A stretch of DNA of 64,000 nucleotides. Origin: Phoenix dactylifera (lineage: Eukaryota > Streptophyta > Magnoliopsida > Arecales > Arecaceae). The position numbers and the translations under genes are program-made. The notes under the pieces are model-generated. The model did not search any database. It was given only the letters and a program-made list of their open reading frames with translations, and was not told the DNA's origin. Location of the stretch: assembly GCF_009389715.1 (NCBI RefSeq), contig NC_052397.1, positions 13,583,355 through 13,647,354 on the forward strand, given 5' to 3'. Below, one piece after another: positions 1 through 13,670 of the stretch. Position 1 is the stretch's first letter. Each line of letters begins with the position of its first letter.

Positions 1-971
1 TGAAATTCTAAAAGGGATGTCTTTCAAAAAAATTATGAAAAATCATAAGAAGCATAGCTATGTAACTTTTAGTGCTGTTTGGGAAGGGTAGGATACCTGC
101 CTCAATAAATGCCCATGTCCCCTGCCTCTTCTATCTTTTCCTTAATCAACAGGCCTAGCCCCATTCTATATTTTTGTCAATAAGTGGATCTCACTCCTCT
201 CCTTAGCTACCAGCTAACATTCTCGCCACACAAAACCTCATATTTGTTTCTCCAATCCAACCCAGGCCCCTTTTCTATCTCTCTAATCCAAGTCTCCTAG
301 CATCCAACACTTACCTCAAGAAGATCCTGGCATGGGACACCTTTATCTGATACAATATGTAAAATAGAAATGTATAGAATCATCCAAAATGTGCTGGCAC
401 TTGGAAATTCAATAAAATGGAAGTTTCTGGGTAAGCATTACACATGTTGTGGATCATTGGTCACAATAAAGAAGACAATTTTGATTGCTTTTCATGACAA
501 AATGTGCCAAATCTATCACTAGGATGAGTTCCATGCAGCTGTATCCTTTTATTTGGTTCATGCATGCTCTTTATTTTTCCATATGATCATACGACACTTT
601 ACAAGATGCAAATAGCTCAATCTCTACTGAATTCTGTGGAAAGGGATATCTAATAGACAATTAACAATGGCCTTGCCAGATCTGGCTTTCATATTGAGGC
701 CTGTATAGTGGTTAGCAAAAAATTCCCACTATGCTTTTAGCATGGTAGGCTTTTATTATCATCAGTCAGTACCCGTCAATTGGCAAAATGGTTATGTTAA
801 ACTTGACTGGATAATTATGCCTACTTTTTCATTTCATATAATTATGCAGAAAATGATATTGTTTATTTATTTTATCTTTATTTTTTCATATTGTGGTCGA
901 CCTTTTATTTTTAATTTATTTTATATTACTGATTTAACTTATTATAAGTTTTGACCTTTACATGACATCAG
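1..971. other. AT-rich stretch before first recognised TAF4b exon
   Basis: No exon is recognised here. The TAF4b gene runs in from the left, so this is most likely intron of that gene. The stretch ends with a T-rich tract and a CAG acceptor at 969-971, just before the first supported exon. The conserved acidic start of plant TAF4b proteins was looked for and not seen, so the first exon probably lies outside the window. Confidence 0.4.
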
Positions 972-3900
972 TGGGAGTATCATCCCAAGTAAGCAGTTCT
1001 GCATCAAACAAAATGCGAGGACAATGGGAAACTTGTACGCAGGAGGACAATCCTGGCCAGCAAATCCAACAAGAAGAAGAACACCATTTGCAGTCCTCAG
1101 AGCAGCAGTTATCTCAAACAGAGCCAACACAGCAAGAATCTGGCACCAAAGATCCAGATCCACAAGTTAACAGCCAACCAGAACATGACAGGTTGCTGTT
1201 ACAACAAGAGCAATCTCATTCTGATAATCAGCAGCGACAGTCAGAATCGAATTCCCAACAATTTTCTGAAAAAGAGCAGGCCAACACGTCTGAGCAAACT
1301 ACTGTTCAGGGCCCAGAACATGAGATTGGTCAGCATTCTGAGAGCCTGCAGCAGCATACAATGCAGCAGTTGAATAGTCAGCAAGCACCAGCTGCTAACC
1401 AAGCGAACAATGCAATGAAGAGGATGAAAGTTAATTCTAGCATACCATTCCACATGTTGATTCCAATCTTACGCCCACACCTTGACAAAGACAGATCCAT
1501 GCAGCTTATGTCCATATTTTCAAAACTAAGGGTGGGTCTTTTGACAATCATATTCTTAATATTTGTGCTCTGCTATTTAGCTGGAGTCATGGTCATTTAA
1601 ATCAGAACCCAGGCTTCAGAACTAGTTGGGCAAGATCACATATGATCTGTAAAATTCAGGGAGTTGGATAAATGCTGCATCTATATTATTTCTGATGGTG
1701 CAGTAGAAAAAGAAGAGAAAATGATTAGGTCATTGATATATAGGCGAACTCAATGAATTTGTCTAATTCAGGAAATTATAGGAATTGTTTGATTAATAAC
1801 TTAAAATTTGCAGTAATACTGAGAACCATTTCCCACACCTCCTGGATAAAATCTGGACTCTGACTTTGCATTGCACTTGCTGTTTTCCCTAGACCAATGA
1901 AGTCAGCAAAGAAGACTTTTTAAGAGTCATAAGGAATATTGTTGGGGATCAGATGCTTAGGCAGGCAGCTCACAAAGTACAAATGCAGGTGAGTAGATCA
2001 TGCATTTGATGGAGTTTTGGTTATTTTTACTTAATAATTTTGGAACTTATGATCCTTGATTAGAATAATTCGTTATACATGGTTTGTCATGCCAGCCCAT
2101 CTAGATGCTACACACTTATTGTTCTGGTATTGGAATAAATTTAATTATTTTCACAATTTTCTTTTGTTAAAATCTGTCGGCAGCTTCATACCCAGGCCCA
2201 GGCAGCTCGAAATCTGCAAACAAATCCAAACCAATACTCCTTACAGACTGAAGCTTCTTCTCAGCAAATGGCATCTGGTGGTGCTCAACAGTTCATTGAG
2301 TCGCAATCAGTTCCACCTCTTCATTCAATGCCTTCATCTCAGAACCAGAAAGGCACCAGATCACCTCCACGCCAGTCTTATGTTCCTACTTCAACAGTCC
2401 AAATGCAGAATGATACTTCAAAACTTGATAGCAATAGTCAGAAGTCTCGAGAAATTGAAAAGAAGTCAGATGGGAAGGGGGTGCAGGTTACCCAGAATTA
2501 TCCCAGTAATGTGAGTACGGCAAATCCAGAAAGAGACATTTCTATGAATTCGTTACAAGCAGTTAACAAGCAGCTGCAACACACAGAACTTCCACAGACG
2601 TCTTTCTCGATGTATGGAAGCACTCAAAGTAATTTTCATGCCCATGCATATCCTAGGCCATCTATCAGTTCTGCAACAACTTCTCTTAAATCTCAAACTC
2701 AAGATTCAGTTATGAGGCAAGCTCCACATCCTCAAGGAGTGGTTATGGTGCAGTCAGGGTCAACTCGGCCAATGAATGTAATGAACATGCCTAAATATGA
2801 AGTACAAAATACTACCAGTGAAACCAAGAGACTACATGGTGGATCTTTGACGAGCCATGCAACACCACAGCAAAGTCCAGGGGCACGGCAATTATCAGCG
2901 AACAAAGAGCAGCGGAACAGTGCTTTCCCGCCAATGCCTTTTGGGAAACAAGAAGTTGCTGATCAACCTTCGGAACCTCCTAGCAAGTCTCAATTCTCAA
3001 CTTCAGAGGGCTCTTCATTTGTTTCACTGAATATTAACCAAAGAAATCAAAATCTTGGATCATCAAAGGAGGAAATATTAGAAAAACAGTCGTCTAAAAT
3101 GGGATACTCTACACTTGCAAGTGTGATGGGAACAACTCAGGTTTCAAGTCCCATGGCAACCCATGGGGAACAAACCTTGCAGGTTAGCATTCACCATTAT
3201 TTCTATGTTTCTTCATCCTTTGAGGCTAAGCATTTGAAATCATTTGTATGTCTTGAAATCAATTCTTTTTAAAACTGGAACTCTGAATTTATTGTTGAGC
3301 CATCAAAAAGTCAATATGGAAGACATTGCCTTTTGTCAATTAGATCTTTGTGTGCTATTTTCTATGACATTTCGTGCATTGTTGTCCTATTTTGCATTTA
3401 GTGATGGAAGTTTTTATAACTCAATTATATAGCTCATAACAAGGTTTGCCGAACCGGTATTGGGGCTCGTTCTGGCCGGCAACTGGTTCGGGACAGTACA
3501 AGTCCGTACTGTGCTATTCCTAAGCGTACCAAAAGAGAGAGAGAAGGGGGAGAGGGAGAAGGATAGAGAGGGAGAAGGAGGAGAGGAAGAAGAAGAGGAA
3601 GGGAGGGAGAGGATCGATCACGCGCGCATGAGAGATCTAGAGAGAGATTGATCTTATGTACCCCACCTTTTGGACCTTCGACACTGCGACATGCAACCTC
3701 AAAGACCATAGATAGGCGGCAGTCTTGCCCCCAATGGTCACCGGAGACAGTGGGAGCGAGACTAAGGATGGTGGCAAGGGCTAGATCGGTCTCCTTTTAT
3801 GGCAAATAAGTGACTTAGGGTAGATCCAGAGGTCGTAGGTGATGATGAGTCCAATGCTAGCACCACATAGATCCCGTGCATCCCCAGCATCATAGATCTC

Positions 3901-6900
3901 AAGGGATGCTCGATAGCCGAGATCATGGTCTAGGGAGTGCGAATCTAGTAGTGAAGGAGGCCATGGATGATGGAAAACTTTTCAGAGGAGGAGAGTGTGA
4001 TAGTGATGCTTGCCATCGCCTTGCCTCTTTCTTTCTTTCCTTTCCTTTCATCCTTCTTCGCTGGGCAAAGCCGTTGCTAGAGAAGGCAGCTGTGGTGAGG
4101 CTCACCATCATTGAACCTTGTCCTCCCCTTTTTCTCCATTCCCCCCCTTCTCAGAGTTTTGAGAACCCTCTAGAGGCTGCGCCCAAAAGGAAATAGATAG
4201 CCACATGTTGTGCATGATCTCTCATCATGGTGGAAGTGGGAGAGAGAGATCACGAGAGAGTGAGAGAGGGGGAGAGAGATGAGTGAAATTTGGGACTGCA
4301 GGGTCGAACCATCCTGGTCACTTGAACTGTCCGATTCTTGACTGCTTCGCTTCAGTATGCCCGATTTGGGACGGTTCTGCTAATTTTGGTTCATAATATA
4401 ATAACTTACAGTTACTTTGGAGTTATTGAAGTTGGTAGAGCTCCATTATTTGTGGTACTCATTGCAAATACCTACCTAGTATATTTCAAACCGTTAGTGG
4501 CGCACATTTTATGCATATATTCACTATTTGGAATTTCGACAACATCATGGTTTCATACTACTATATTTAAAGTCAAAAGGGGGAAACTAGAAGAGAAGTC
4601 TTCAATCAAGGCATCATAACTTTTTTGGTTTTTAAAAGCTCATGTAGCCTTAATTGCATAGCATTCCAACAGTTGTAGGATGGAAACAAAAAAAGTGCTT
4701 TTTCATTACTCTTGAAAAAGGGTAAAGCAAAAGGAAATAATAATGAAGACTTTAGTATGTTGTACTTGTAGCCCTGTTTATACATTAAGATGCTGGGTCA
4801 TTACCACTAAATGGTCCCTTGTGGAATTCAAGCCTATATATATTCTACCATATAACACCAACTCCTCTGTCACCATGCATGAGGAATGTTTGATCGTCCA
4901 TTTCCCATCCTTGTGTTTCCCCATCCCAACTGCATTGGTTAGAGCATGTGGTTGTTAACTAAGAGTTGAAAGGTTTGAATCAAGGTCTGCCGTACCGGTA
5001 CTGGTCAGCGTATCGGTGGCGGCCCGATACTGGTTCTGTACTGTCCTGTACCGGTCCGGTACTGGTTTCGTGATCCACGCTGGTCCGGCCTGGGACCGGT
5101 TCCGTACCGGTTCTCCAACGATAATCTACCGATATCGGATTCCACGCTGATCCGGTACCGGTCTCAGACTGGACCAGTACGTACCGGCCGGTATGGACCA
5201 ATATGGCAGACCATAGTTTAAATCCTTGCTCTAGAATTTATTTTTTATTTATTTTTATAAATTTTATTATTAAAAATAAAATTGCACATGTTTCGCACAT
5301 GACCTACTCTAGGTGGATACTACACCAACAATCTCATGTTGAAGGTGGTCATTCCAAGTTTTTGTTGAAGGCTGTATCGGTAATGATGATTTCTTTTATA
5401 AGTTGAGAGTTATTAGTTATCCAAAGATTTAAACAAGAGAGAGCCAAGAGAAAAGGTAAATAAAAAATGATGGAATTTGGCAGAAACTATACTTAAATGA
5501 GTTGCATATTGTGATTAGTTCCATATGAATTATGATATCTGGGAAATTTAGGTAGAATATTAGTAGCTTAGGATTACTAAGTCTTCCTCATGTTGGGAAG
5601 ATTCCACCTTGGCTGGAGAGTATCTCCAGCCATGTTACCTCATAATTATATTAGTCTTGATCGGCACATTGCATACAACTATTCAAAGAACGATAAATTT
5701 TGTTCCGTTATCGTACCACAGAATCTGGAACAACTCTTATCATGCTGATGTATTATGCAATGCAAGCCTATTCATGCATGCAAATAACAAGGCAAATGAT
5801 CTAGACCTTTGTAACAATTCAATAATTTCAATCCATGTACCAAAAAGTTTATTTCTTTCAGTGATCATATCAAAAGAAATGGTGAGAGATAAAGATGGTA
5901 ACAATTACTACTATAATTTTATCACAAAGCTTCTTTTACAAGATCTGAGTGTGGAAAGTTTTGTTAACCCAGATTGAAAATTTAGCCAATATAGACTATC
6001 AAGTTTTTTGGGGGTTTCAGTTTGCTTCTATTGAAAAGTTATCAAAGACTTGAGATTCTAGAAGTCAATAAGTGATTTTAAAAGCTATAAATGGTGGATA
6101 AAATGGAGAAGATTCTTGATAAATTTATTCAGCAAAAGATGCCATGATTTGTGGGTGTCCTAGTAAAGATGATAACAGGAAGACTTGAATTTCCATATGA
6201 AGAATGTAATAGAGAAGGTTTGTAGAAAAGTTGAGTGCAGTATGAGGGGAAATAGTTTATATATTTGTAGAGAAAGAAAGGTGAAGAAACAAAGTTAAGA
6301 AAAGAAAGAGAGCATAATTTAGATTTTACAACTTCCAGTTGAGGAGAATACCATAACTTGCTAATGACCCTAGATGACTTTTCAATGACCCGTCAAATGC
6401 TTACTTTTTGACTAGTCAAGATGATTCTTCAGTGACCTATCACATCATGTCCTTTCAACAGGTAATAACTCTTTGTGCCATAATTATTTAAAAACCTTAA
6501 GATCATGGCTTCCTTGGTGACTATTTAATTACTCATAATTGATGGTATATTAAAAAAAGTATATTAAGTCCTAACATCATCACAAAACATTCACCAATTT
6601 ATACTAAATCTACTCTGTAACTAACGAGGTGTCGTATCAAGTTCGTTCTGGGTCTAACACGTTACAAACCATCTTATCATCAAAGAAATAAGGAGCATGT
6701 ATTAGCATGATTTTAATGAATCGGTTGCTTTTGTTACTTCAAATATTATGGTGATATTATGTTGATTGCACCATTTACTTCAAACTTCAATGTTAAATGC
6801 ATTATGATGCTAACGATGCTAGTGTTGCAATGGAAAAGATAGATTGCGGATATTGGTGATATCTGTTGCAGTGTTATTAATACAAGTGTTGATGATGCTG

Positions 6901-9900
6901 TTTGCATATCCTAGATAAGATCATTGACTACATTCGTTAAAGTTATCTTGTAAGATAATTGTCTTGTTTGGATAAGAAAGGTGAACAGTGTGGCTAATGT
7001 CCTGGGAAGGTTGAAGTATGTCTTTAGATTTATTTTTACCATGATTTCTGACGATAACATTAATACCAAAGATAAATGCTTTTTTTAATTACTTAAAAGT
7101 TAAGAAGGTCAATTTGGAATAGCATTCAATCTTAACATACTATCTTGATATCAGTTAGAACTAGCAAAAACTTTGTCAACTGTGATTATAACTATGACAA
7201 TAAATTTCCCTTCTTTTCACCATAACTAGGGGTGACTATAGGAAATTTGACTCACCTAGTCAAGGAGATTTATTTGCCTATCTACCTTGTTAGTTGGCAG
7301 GATTTTATGTTCTTATAAATGACAAAATCAACAGAATTCCCTAAACTTTTTTCAACTCTTTTTCAAAATGAAGAACTGCTCTTATCTGTAGTCAAATGCT
7401 TGTGACTCCGTAGAGATGGCAAAGAACAACACACTCTAATATAATCTTCAAAGACCGTTAAATTTAACTTCTTTATTCTTTTTTGGCTAGTCCATGTTTC
7501 ACCACCAAGGATCGTTGTGCCAGTATTAGGGCTCGTACCAATCAACCGGCGGCACAGTTCGGTATTGCCCCCATGTCGTTCTATACTGGGCCCATACCAA
7601 CACAGTAGAGGGGGGAAGAGGGAGCATGGGAGGGAGGGAGAGGAAAGAAGGGAGGTGAGAGACAGTGAAGGCCGGTGGAGTGCAGTCCGAAACGATAGAG
7701 AGGGTGGGAGAGAGGAAGAACGTGAGAGAGGAAAAGCGAGAGCGAGAGAGAGAGGGAAGGAGAGGGAGAGGGAGAGAGATGGCCCCCTCTGGCGGCCTCC
7801 ATCTTTCTTCCTTCTCTCTCTCCCCCTCCCCTCCCCCCCGCTCTCTCTCTTTTCCTCTCCTTCCTTCTTCCTCTCCTCCTCCATGGCTCGGTACGTTCTG
7901 AACCAAGCAGTTCGGGATAGTTCCACATTCCTTGTTCACCACAGAATAATTTATTCACGGCATTTGCCTATTATAATTTCTCAATTTTAGAAAGAGATGG
8001 GCACATGTTGTGGACTAGTAGTTGCATTATCAAATCTTTAGGTTCTGAGTGCTACAAGTAAGCCATTGACTGGGGTACAAGTGTATTATTATTATTATTA
8101 TTAAAAGGAGAAGAGATGCAGAATTTTAGATGCTCTTCTCTTCTTCAACAGAAGGCTAAAAGTTATTGTACATCTTAATCATGCTAATAATTAATTCTAA
8201 GCAGTTTAATGAAGAGAAGGATTTATCTATTAGAGCTGCTTTCTTTTTGATAAATCAGTTTGTTGATTACGCTATCTAATAAGAATTATGTTTAGCTTCC
8301 TTTTCTCTTTTGGTGGTGAAAGTGCACTATATTATGCTTTCACCGAGGAGACATTACACATCCACTCCCAAGAGGTAGCTTACTTGAAGTGGCATCCTGC
8401 TGCACATCTTAGGCATCCAAACATGCAAACTGTCAAGCCACTTTCCATGGGTTGCTAGTGTGTGCAGACTTACAAGAGCCCTCAAATGATCCTACTTGAG
8501 GTAGCTTACTTGGGTTTCCATGGAATGTTGATTCCGATAAATCTTGTCTGTTTTACTTGGCTTTTGGCCTCTTTCAATCTCCCACCAAGCTTGAAGAATC
8601 CATTCAGCATGTATTGATGAGTAGCATACATGTCAGACACTTACTAAACAAAAAAATTTCATTTCAATAAAATTTAAATATTGCTGGACTTTAACCTCTG
8701 GAATTCAGGTCAAGTTCTAGAATCGATTCAAGCGCCACTAATTTACTCTCCTTTTCATGCACATAAAAGAAGTCATAATAATTAGAATTTAGAATATTTG
8801 AAGTCAATGTGATACAATACTTGATTGGGCTTTATCAATAGAGGAGCACTCTGTTAATTGTATAGAAGCTAAAACACTGTAACAAAATTACCTATTTAAT
8901 GTTATTCAATTATGTAGTACTGAAAATACTTAATCAGCATTTTTTGCCTATCTATGACCCTATCAATTTTTTCCCTCTTGCCCAAAGTAAATGGTCAGTT
9001 ATGTTGTTATCTAACTCTATTTTCCATCTCCATGCAAAACTGCCAGCTGCATGGCCTTTAGTATCATTATATCATTAGATTCATTACTTAGCATTCTAAT
9101 ATCTTGACCTGCTTACACGCCTTAAGAAAACACGTGAGAGGGCAGGATATGTGGTATGCTAAATTGCTCATTCTTTATAGGTATATCTGTGGAATATTGT
9201 AGAATATTGTTCTAAATTACTGAACTACTTGCTTTTATATTACTAGAAAAATTTTCTTGTTTTTTTTTTTCACCCTTGTAAAACAGCATTTCCATGTAAT
9301 GTAACATAAATATCTTAGCACTTGTAAACTCTTTTGGCCACAACTTAGAATCGGATGCAATCTCAGATTTTATCTGGTACGAAAACTCCCCAAAAGAAAC
9401 CGTCTGCTGGACAGAAGAAGCCGCATGAAGCACTAGGCACTACCCCACCCACGTCCAGGTTAGCCTCATGCCTTTAGTGTGCAGTTTTCATTCATAGTTC
9501 ATTTGATCTTATTCGTACTTCAATCTTTTTTAGTTCTGTTATTTACTTCCACAAATCTTTTAAATTATACCATTAGCAAAAAGCAAAAGACATCTGGGGC
9601 CTTTCTTGATCAAAGCATTGAACAACTAAATGATGTTACAGCTGTTAGTGGAGTTAACCTGAGGGTATGAACTTTATCTCTCGCATTTCTTTACAGAGAA
9701 TTTGTGCTTTTAGTTATTTGATTAGTTCATTATTAAATAATTTACTGTTAGAAACTTAACTTCCCACTGATTCTTTTAGGAAGAGGAAGAACAACTATTA
9801 ACTGCCCCCAAGGAGGAGAACCGAGCTTCAGAAGCAACTAGAAGAGTTGTACAAGAGGAAGAAGAACGGTTGATTCTGCAGAATGGTCCCCTTCAGAAAA

Positions 9901-12075
9901 AGCTAGCAAATATCAGTTACCAACTTTTGCACCTGAACCAGATACAATTCCTTTTCTAATTACATTTAAGATGTTATGGAAGTTGTAGAACATGAAGCAA
10001 ATGATTAATTGTGTTTGTGGCAGTGTCCGGATGTGGTTTAAAGGGCATAAGCAGTGATGTGGAGCGTTGCTTGTCAATGGTGAAATATTACCTATTAATT
10101 TCCTTTCTTAAGGTTGAATTGATGTCCTAATTTCATTTGGTTTTATTTTGCAGTGTGTGGAAGAGCGTTTGCAGGGTTTGATAAGTTATCTAATAAGACT
10201 GTCGAAACAGGTAAATATTCTTTACCCCTTAATCTTAGCCTCTTGTTATCTTCCATCTTCTAACTATGTTGTATTTGTCAATAGAGGGTTGATATTGAGA
10301 AGACAAGACATCGACTTGTCATTACTTCAGACGTTCGACGCCAGATTTTGTTAATGAACAAGAAAGCTAAGGAGGAGTGGGACAAAAAGCAGGCTGAAGA
10401 AGCTGAAAAGCTCCGTAAACTAAATGAAGTAAGTAGTTGGGTGTCTTATTATTTCTTACTGAACTTTGTTCTGTCACACTATTGGCATCATTTACTTCTT
10501 CAGCAAAATATTCCCTTAAGTTTGTCTTATTTTTATTTTGATGCTTGCTTCTCTATTTCTAGCTGTCTTTAGTAAATCTTTGTTCAACTTTCAAAGTTCT
10601 GGATGTTTTTTCCTTCTAGCTTTTTCTTTTTTTTGATCTAGTGTTCATAGGATAAGATGTGCTTAATTTTAAGAAATTATGATTGTAAGCCAGTTCATTA
10701 ATCTTCCATTAACTTCTTATGATTTTATAGTGGAAAAAATGTGAGTACCAAGGAAGTCTTCAATTAAAACTCCGCAATGTTTGAGGTCTAGCAGTTAGCT
10801 TTCACAAAGGCCAAGAAGGGAGAACAGAGTGTGAATGGATATGAAAATTGAATTGTTTAAAATCAAAGAGATAGCCCATGTACAAAGGAAGGTCCAGAGA
10901 ATCTGGAACTGGGTGTGGATTAATATATTTATTAACCTAGTACGATATAAGAGATAGGCAGTCCACCATGTAGCCGATAAATGTGATTCTATATCCTCAT
11001 TCACCATAGCATTTTCAGTGAAAATGACCATCAAATCTTGGAAGAAAACTTGAAGCATTGGTCTGTGGAAGTTTTCCCGGTCCACACAAAATGAGATTAA
11101 CATCTCTGAGCCAGGCATCCCTGCACTTCTATTTATAAATCTAGCCACTAGTTTTGATTATGAATGAAACTAAGCAGTTTTTAGGAGTCAAAATATCGCC
11201 TCAGACTTTTCTGTGTGCTGTGTTCCTTCAATTTTGTTTATGTTATTTATAAATTCAAGCATGTCCGTGAAGAGAATTGTAAATGAACAAAATCTATATT
11301 AGCTATTATTTTCCTCATCTGGAATCACAGGTGGAGGGGAATGCAGGGGCTGATGCTGACAAGGATAAGGATGAAGGGCGTTCAAAGACCCTTAAGGTAT
11401 CATTCTTTGAAACTCTTGTTCTTTATTAGGAGAGTTGTCCATGTCCTTTTTCCACTGAAGAATTTCTCCACTGCATGCAGGCCAACAAGGAAGAGGATGA
11501 TAAGATGAGAACAACAGCTGCAAATGTCGCTGCCCGAGTTGCTGTTGGGGGAGATGATATGCTTTCAAAGTGGCAACTCATGGCTGAGCAGGCTCGGCAG
11601 AAACGTGAAGGACTGGATGGAGCCTCTGGTTCACAGTCCGGTAAAACTACCACTGGCAAGCCTTTATCAAGCTTTGGAAGAATTTCAAGAGAACAGAAAG
11701 AAGCTGAAAAGAAAGGTTCATCTGCTGCTGCTGTATCTGGTAAGAGTGATGCACTCTTTTTCCTTTACTGTCTTAAAGAATAGTTATAAATTACAAAGCA
11801 TGCAGTTCAACTTGGGTTGGGTGCATGTCCCTATCCTGGAGAAAAGATTGAACTTTGAAGAACCACCGATGAATACTAAACATCTCTATTTTAATGTCCT
11901 AGGCGGCATAAGGAAATTTGGGAGAAGCACAGCGGCGGTGCCCCTTCCAAGAATGGCACACAACATTTCTGTCAAGGATGTGATCGCAGCCCTTGAGAGG
12001 GAGCCTCAGATGTCAAAATCAACTCTAATCTATCGATTGTATGAGAGATTATCTGGTGATTCTGCAGCACAGTAG
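972..12075 (+). CDS. TAF4B: TFIID subunit 4b (TAF4b), 5' end missing
   Basis: This is a subunit of the general transcription factor TFIID in the nucleus; the TAF4 histone-fold region pairs with TAF12. Exons read by eye: 972-1531, 1893-1988, 2184-3182, about 9349-9458 (start could be 9367), 9577-9664, 9780-9915, 10024-10079, 10154-10210, 10285-10428, 11331-11396, 11481-11739, 11903-12075. The frame stays open through every junction and gives about 913 residues plus a missing N-terminus. A Gln/Ser-rich region comes first. The RST domain ([17 protein letters not shown], continuing past the 1531/1893 junction to [10 protein letters not shown]) follows, then a long low-complexity linker. The C-terminal TAF4 domain starts near [17 protein letters not shown] and includes [10 protein letters not shown] and [19 protein letters not shown]. 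The protein ends in a conserved [21 protein letters not shown] tail. An ATG at 962 opens the longest local frame but is probably intronic, because the acceptor at 969-971 splits a codon in that frame. The third intron (3183-9348) is 6.2 kb and full of repeats. Confidence 0.95.
3437..4390. repeat. GGTACCGG-type repeat with purine tract, copy 1
   Basis: The copy lies in the long TAF4b intron. It opens with a TTTGCCGAACCGGTATTGGGG arm and ends with related text (GGGACGGTTC) near 4365-4377. A GA/GGA-rich microsatellite (about 3530-3655) and a second GAGAGA tract (about 4240-4282) lie between. The same arms recur at 4984, 7502, 25006, 26165, 26700, 35774 and 48490. The family is not one I can name. 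Its open frames are purine-tract artefacts. Confidence 0.5.
4984..5212. repeat. GGTACCGG-type fold-back repeat, compact copy
   Basis: This 229-bp copy begins GGTCTGCC and ends GGCAGACC, so its ends are inverted repeats. The interior is a run of near-palindromic GTACCGGT units. GTTTGAATC (4973-4981) and GTTTAAATC (5216-5224) flank it and could be a 9-bp target duplication with one mismatch, separated from the ends by 2-3 bases. It lies in TAF4b intron 3. Structure suggests a non-autonomous DNA transposon; the superfamily is not settled. Confidence 0.5.
7502..7945. repeat. GGTACCGG-type repeat with purine/pyrimidine tracts
   Basis: This is a further copy of the same family in TAF4b intron 3. 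A left arm (GTGCCAGTATTAGGGCTCGT) and a right arm (GGCTCGGTACGTTCTGAACC, then TTCGGGATAGTTCC) enclose a G/A-rich tract (about 7609-7775) followed by a C/T-rich tract (about 7800-7880). All overlapping open frames on both strands here are low-complexity Arg/Glu or Ser/Pro/Leu strings and are not genes. Confidence 0.5.
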
Positions 12076-13142
12076 TTTGAATTTGGACAACAGCAAGCAT
12101 GTCCAACCAGTTGAACCATTGTTTGCCGTTCTTAGATTCAGGATGTTTGCCACCTTCGAGTATGGAATTCAGCAGCACCCATCCTGAAGGTTATAGGGGC
12201 AAAGATTAGGAAAGTACGACTATTTGTATAGGAATCAACTACTGTATATTTATCTTATCTGTTCTTGAAAATGTAATTTGTATATTATATTAATACATCA
12301 TAATATACTGTAACATTTGTGGGTAGAGGGAGAGAGAGAAACTCCAGCCCCAGAGGATTTCTGTGTTGAAATTTTTTTTCTTTATAGCTTATAGATGAGT
12401 TGTCATATCGATAGATATAATATCTGGTGGAAAATACTTTATCCTTTTACTGTCCAGATTCTAAAAACTGCGAGAGCATCCGCAGTGGGAGTGTTGCCTG
12501 TGGAGACTCTCTTAATTGAAAGAAGAGCAAAGCAGTCAGCTGCAGTATTCTGTGCGATCTGTAGCTGAATTGTATTTCGGTAATCCAACCAACCTGACTC
12601 CATTTCCGGCCAACGGACCCAGTGTTATGGCTTATGGGAACGACCACTCTGCACGCCTCATGGTAATCTGTGGGAAACTGCAACCTCACATATGCAATAT
12701 GTGTCAGAAGAAGTATGGGAAGTAGAACCTTGCATCAATGGATTTTTTTTTTTATTTAAATGTTGCCTATATTTCTTGATAAATAGAATCCAACTTTGGG
12801 AGCTAGACTTTGTTTCCTCTTTCAGAATAAGAACTGAGCTGATAAAGAAGTATTCATCAAAGGTGAAGTAAACTATGGGAGGTGGGTAAAGAGGTAGGAT
12901 GTACAAAGATGTGCTTGGTATACAAATGCAAATCCGGACTCGGTAAAGCATTACATGGCAAGAAATGTGTTGCTGTATTTTGTCAGGCCATAATTTTTTG
13001 GAATTTAAGCTAGAAGGCTTGTGGCTTCCTTAGTTTGGTTCATTAAATCAGAAGACAACATCTAGCCTTGTAAAAGAAAAAAAGAGGTTTTTTGCGTACA
13101 TATCTTTCTAAATATTTGAATTCACATGAATACCTTCATATT

Positions 13143-13144
<2 letters not shown>

Positions 13145-13202
<58 letters not shown>
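13145..13202. repeat. (TA)n microsatellite
   Basis: An uninterrupted run of about 28 TA dinucleotides, directly readable. Confidence 0.95.
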
Positions 13203-13207
<5 letters not shown>

Positions 13208-13440
13208 TATTTTGTATGTTTTTTTTTTATATGTGTACTCATGCCATCTAACGCCGTTAAGAAGTTAGCGGTTTAAAATTGAATTGACAAAAATGCTCTT
13301 AACGGGTAAGCATGTAAAAAGAAACGTGGATATACATGTAAATAGTAATTTTGGAGAATATCCATGCAATTTCATATATTAAAGAGGGTATACAGGTAAA
13401 CAAAATTTTTTGGTTTTTTGCATAAATATCCTTCTAAATA

Positions 13441-13670
13441 AGTATATATTTTTTGATAACATGGATAATATCATACCATTGTAGTATGAGTACAACCAAC
13501 AAAATCAGAAAAGAAAAGAGGGTAAAGGAGAAGGGGAGAAGACTCCAGACCATCCCACAATAGACTACTAGAATGCTCGGCAACAAAGGATGCCACCCAA
13601 TCGGCCGTCCTATTCACTTTCCAGAACACATATGACCCAAGCGTCAAGATAACCCCGTAGCAGGCCACTG
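13441..13670 (-). mobile_element. 5'-truncated LINE with 15-bp target duplication
   Basis: On the minus strand this 230-bp insert encodes the end of a plant LINE ORF2, the RNase H-like tail: NRTADWVASFVAEHSSSLLW, then a FFSDFVGCTHT ending and a stop at about 13471. The 3' tail reads TTATCAAAAAATATATA, as expected for an L1-type element. The 15-bp sequence ATATCCTTCTAAATA stands on both sides (13426-13440 and 13671-13685), which fits target-primed insertion. It is dead by truncation. Confidence 0.85.

Noticed and set aside
962-971. ATG at 962 as the TAF4b start
   Set aside because: A good splice acceptor ends at 971 in the same frame and the family N-terminus is missing, so translation most likely starts in an exon further left.
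7363-7990. Overlapping Arg/Glu and Ser/Leu-rich open frames on both strands
   Set aside because: All fall on a purine/pyrimidine microsatellite inside a GGTACCGG-type repeat.
10795-11148. 117-residue minus-strand open frame
   Set aside because: It lies inside a TAF4b intron, shows no recognisable domain and has no splice or promoter context.
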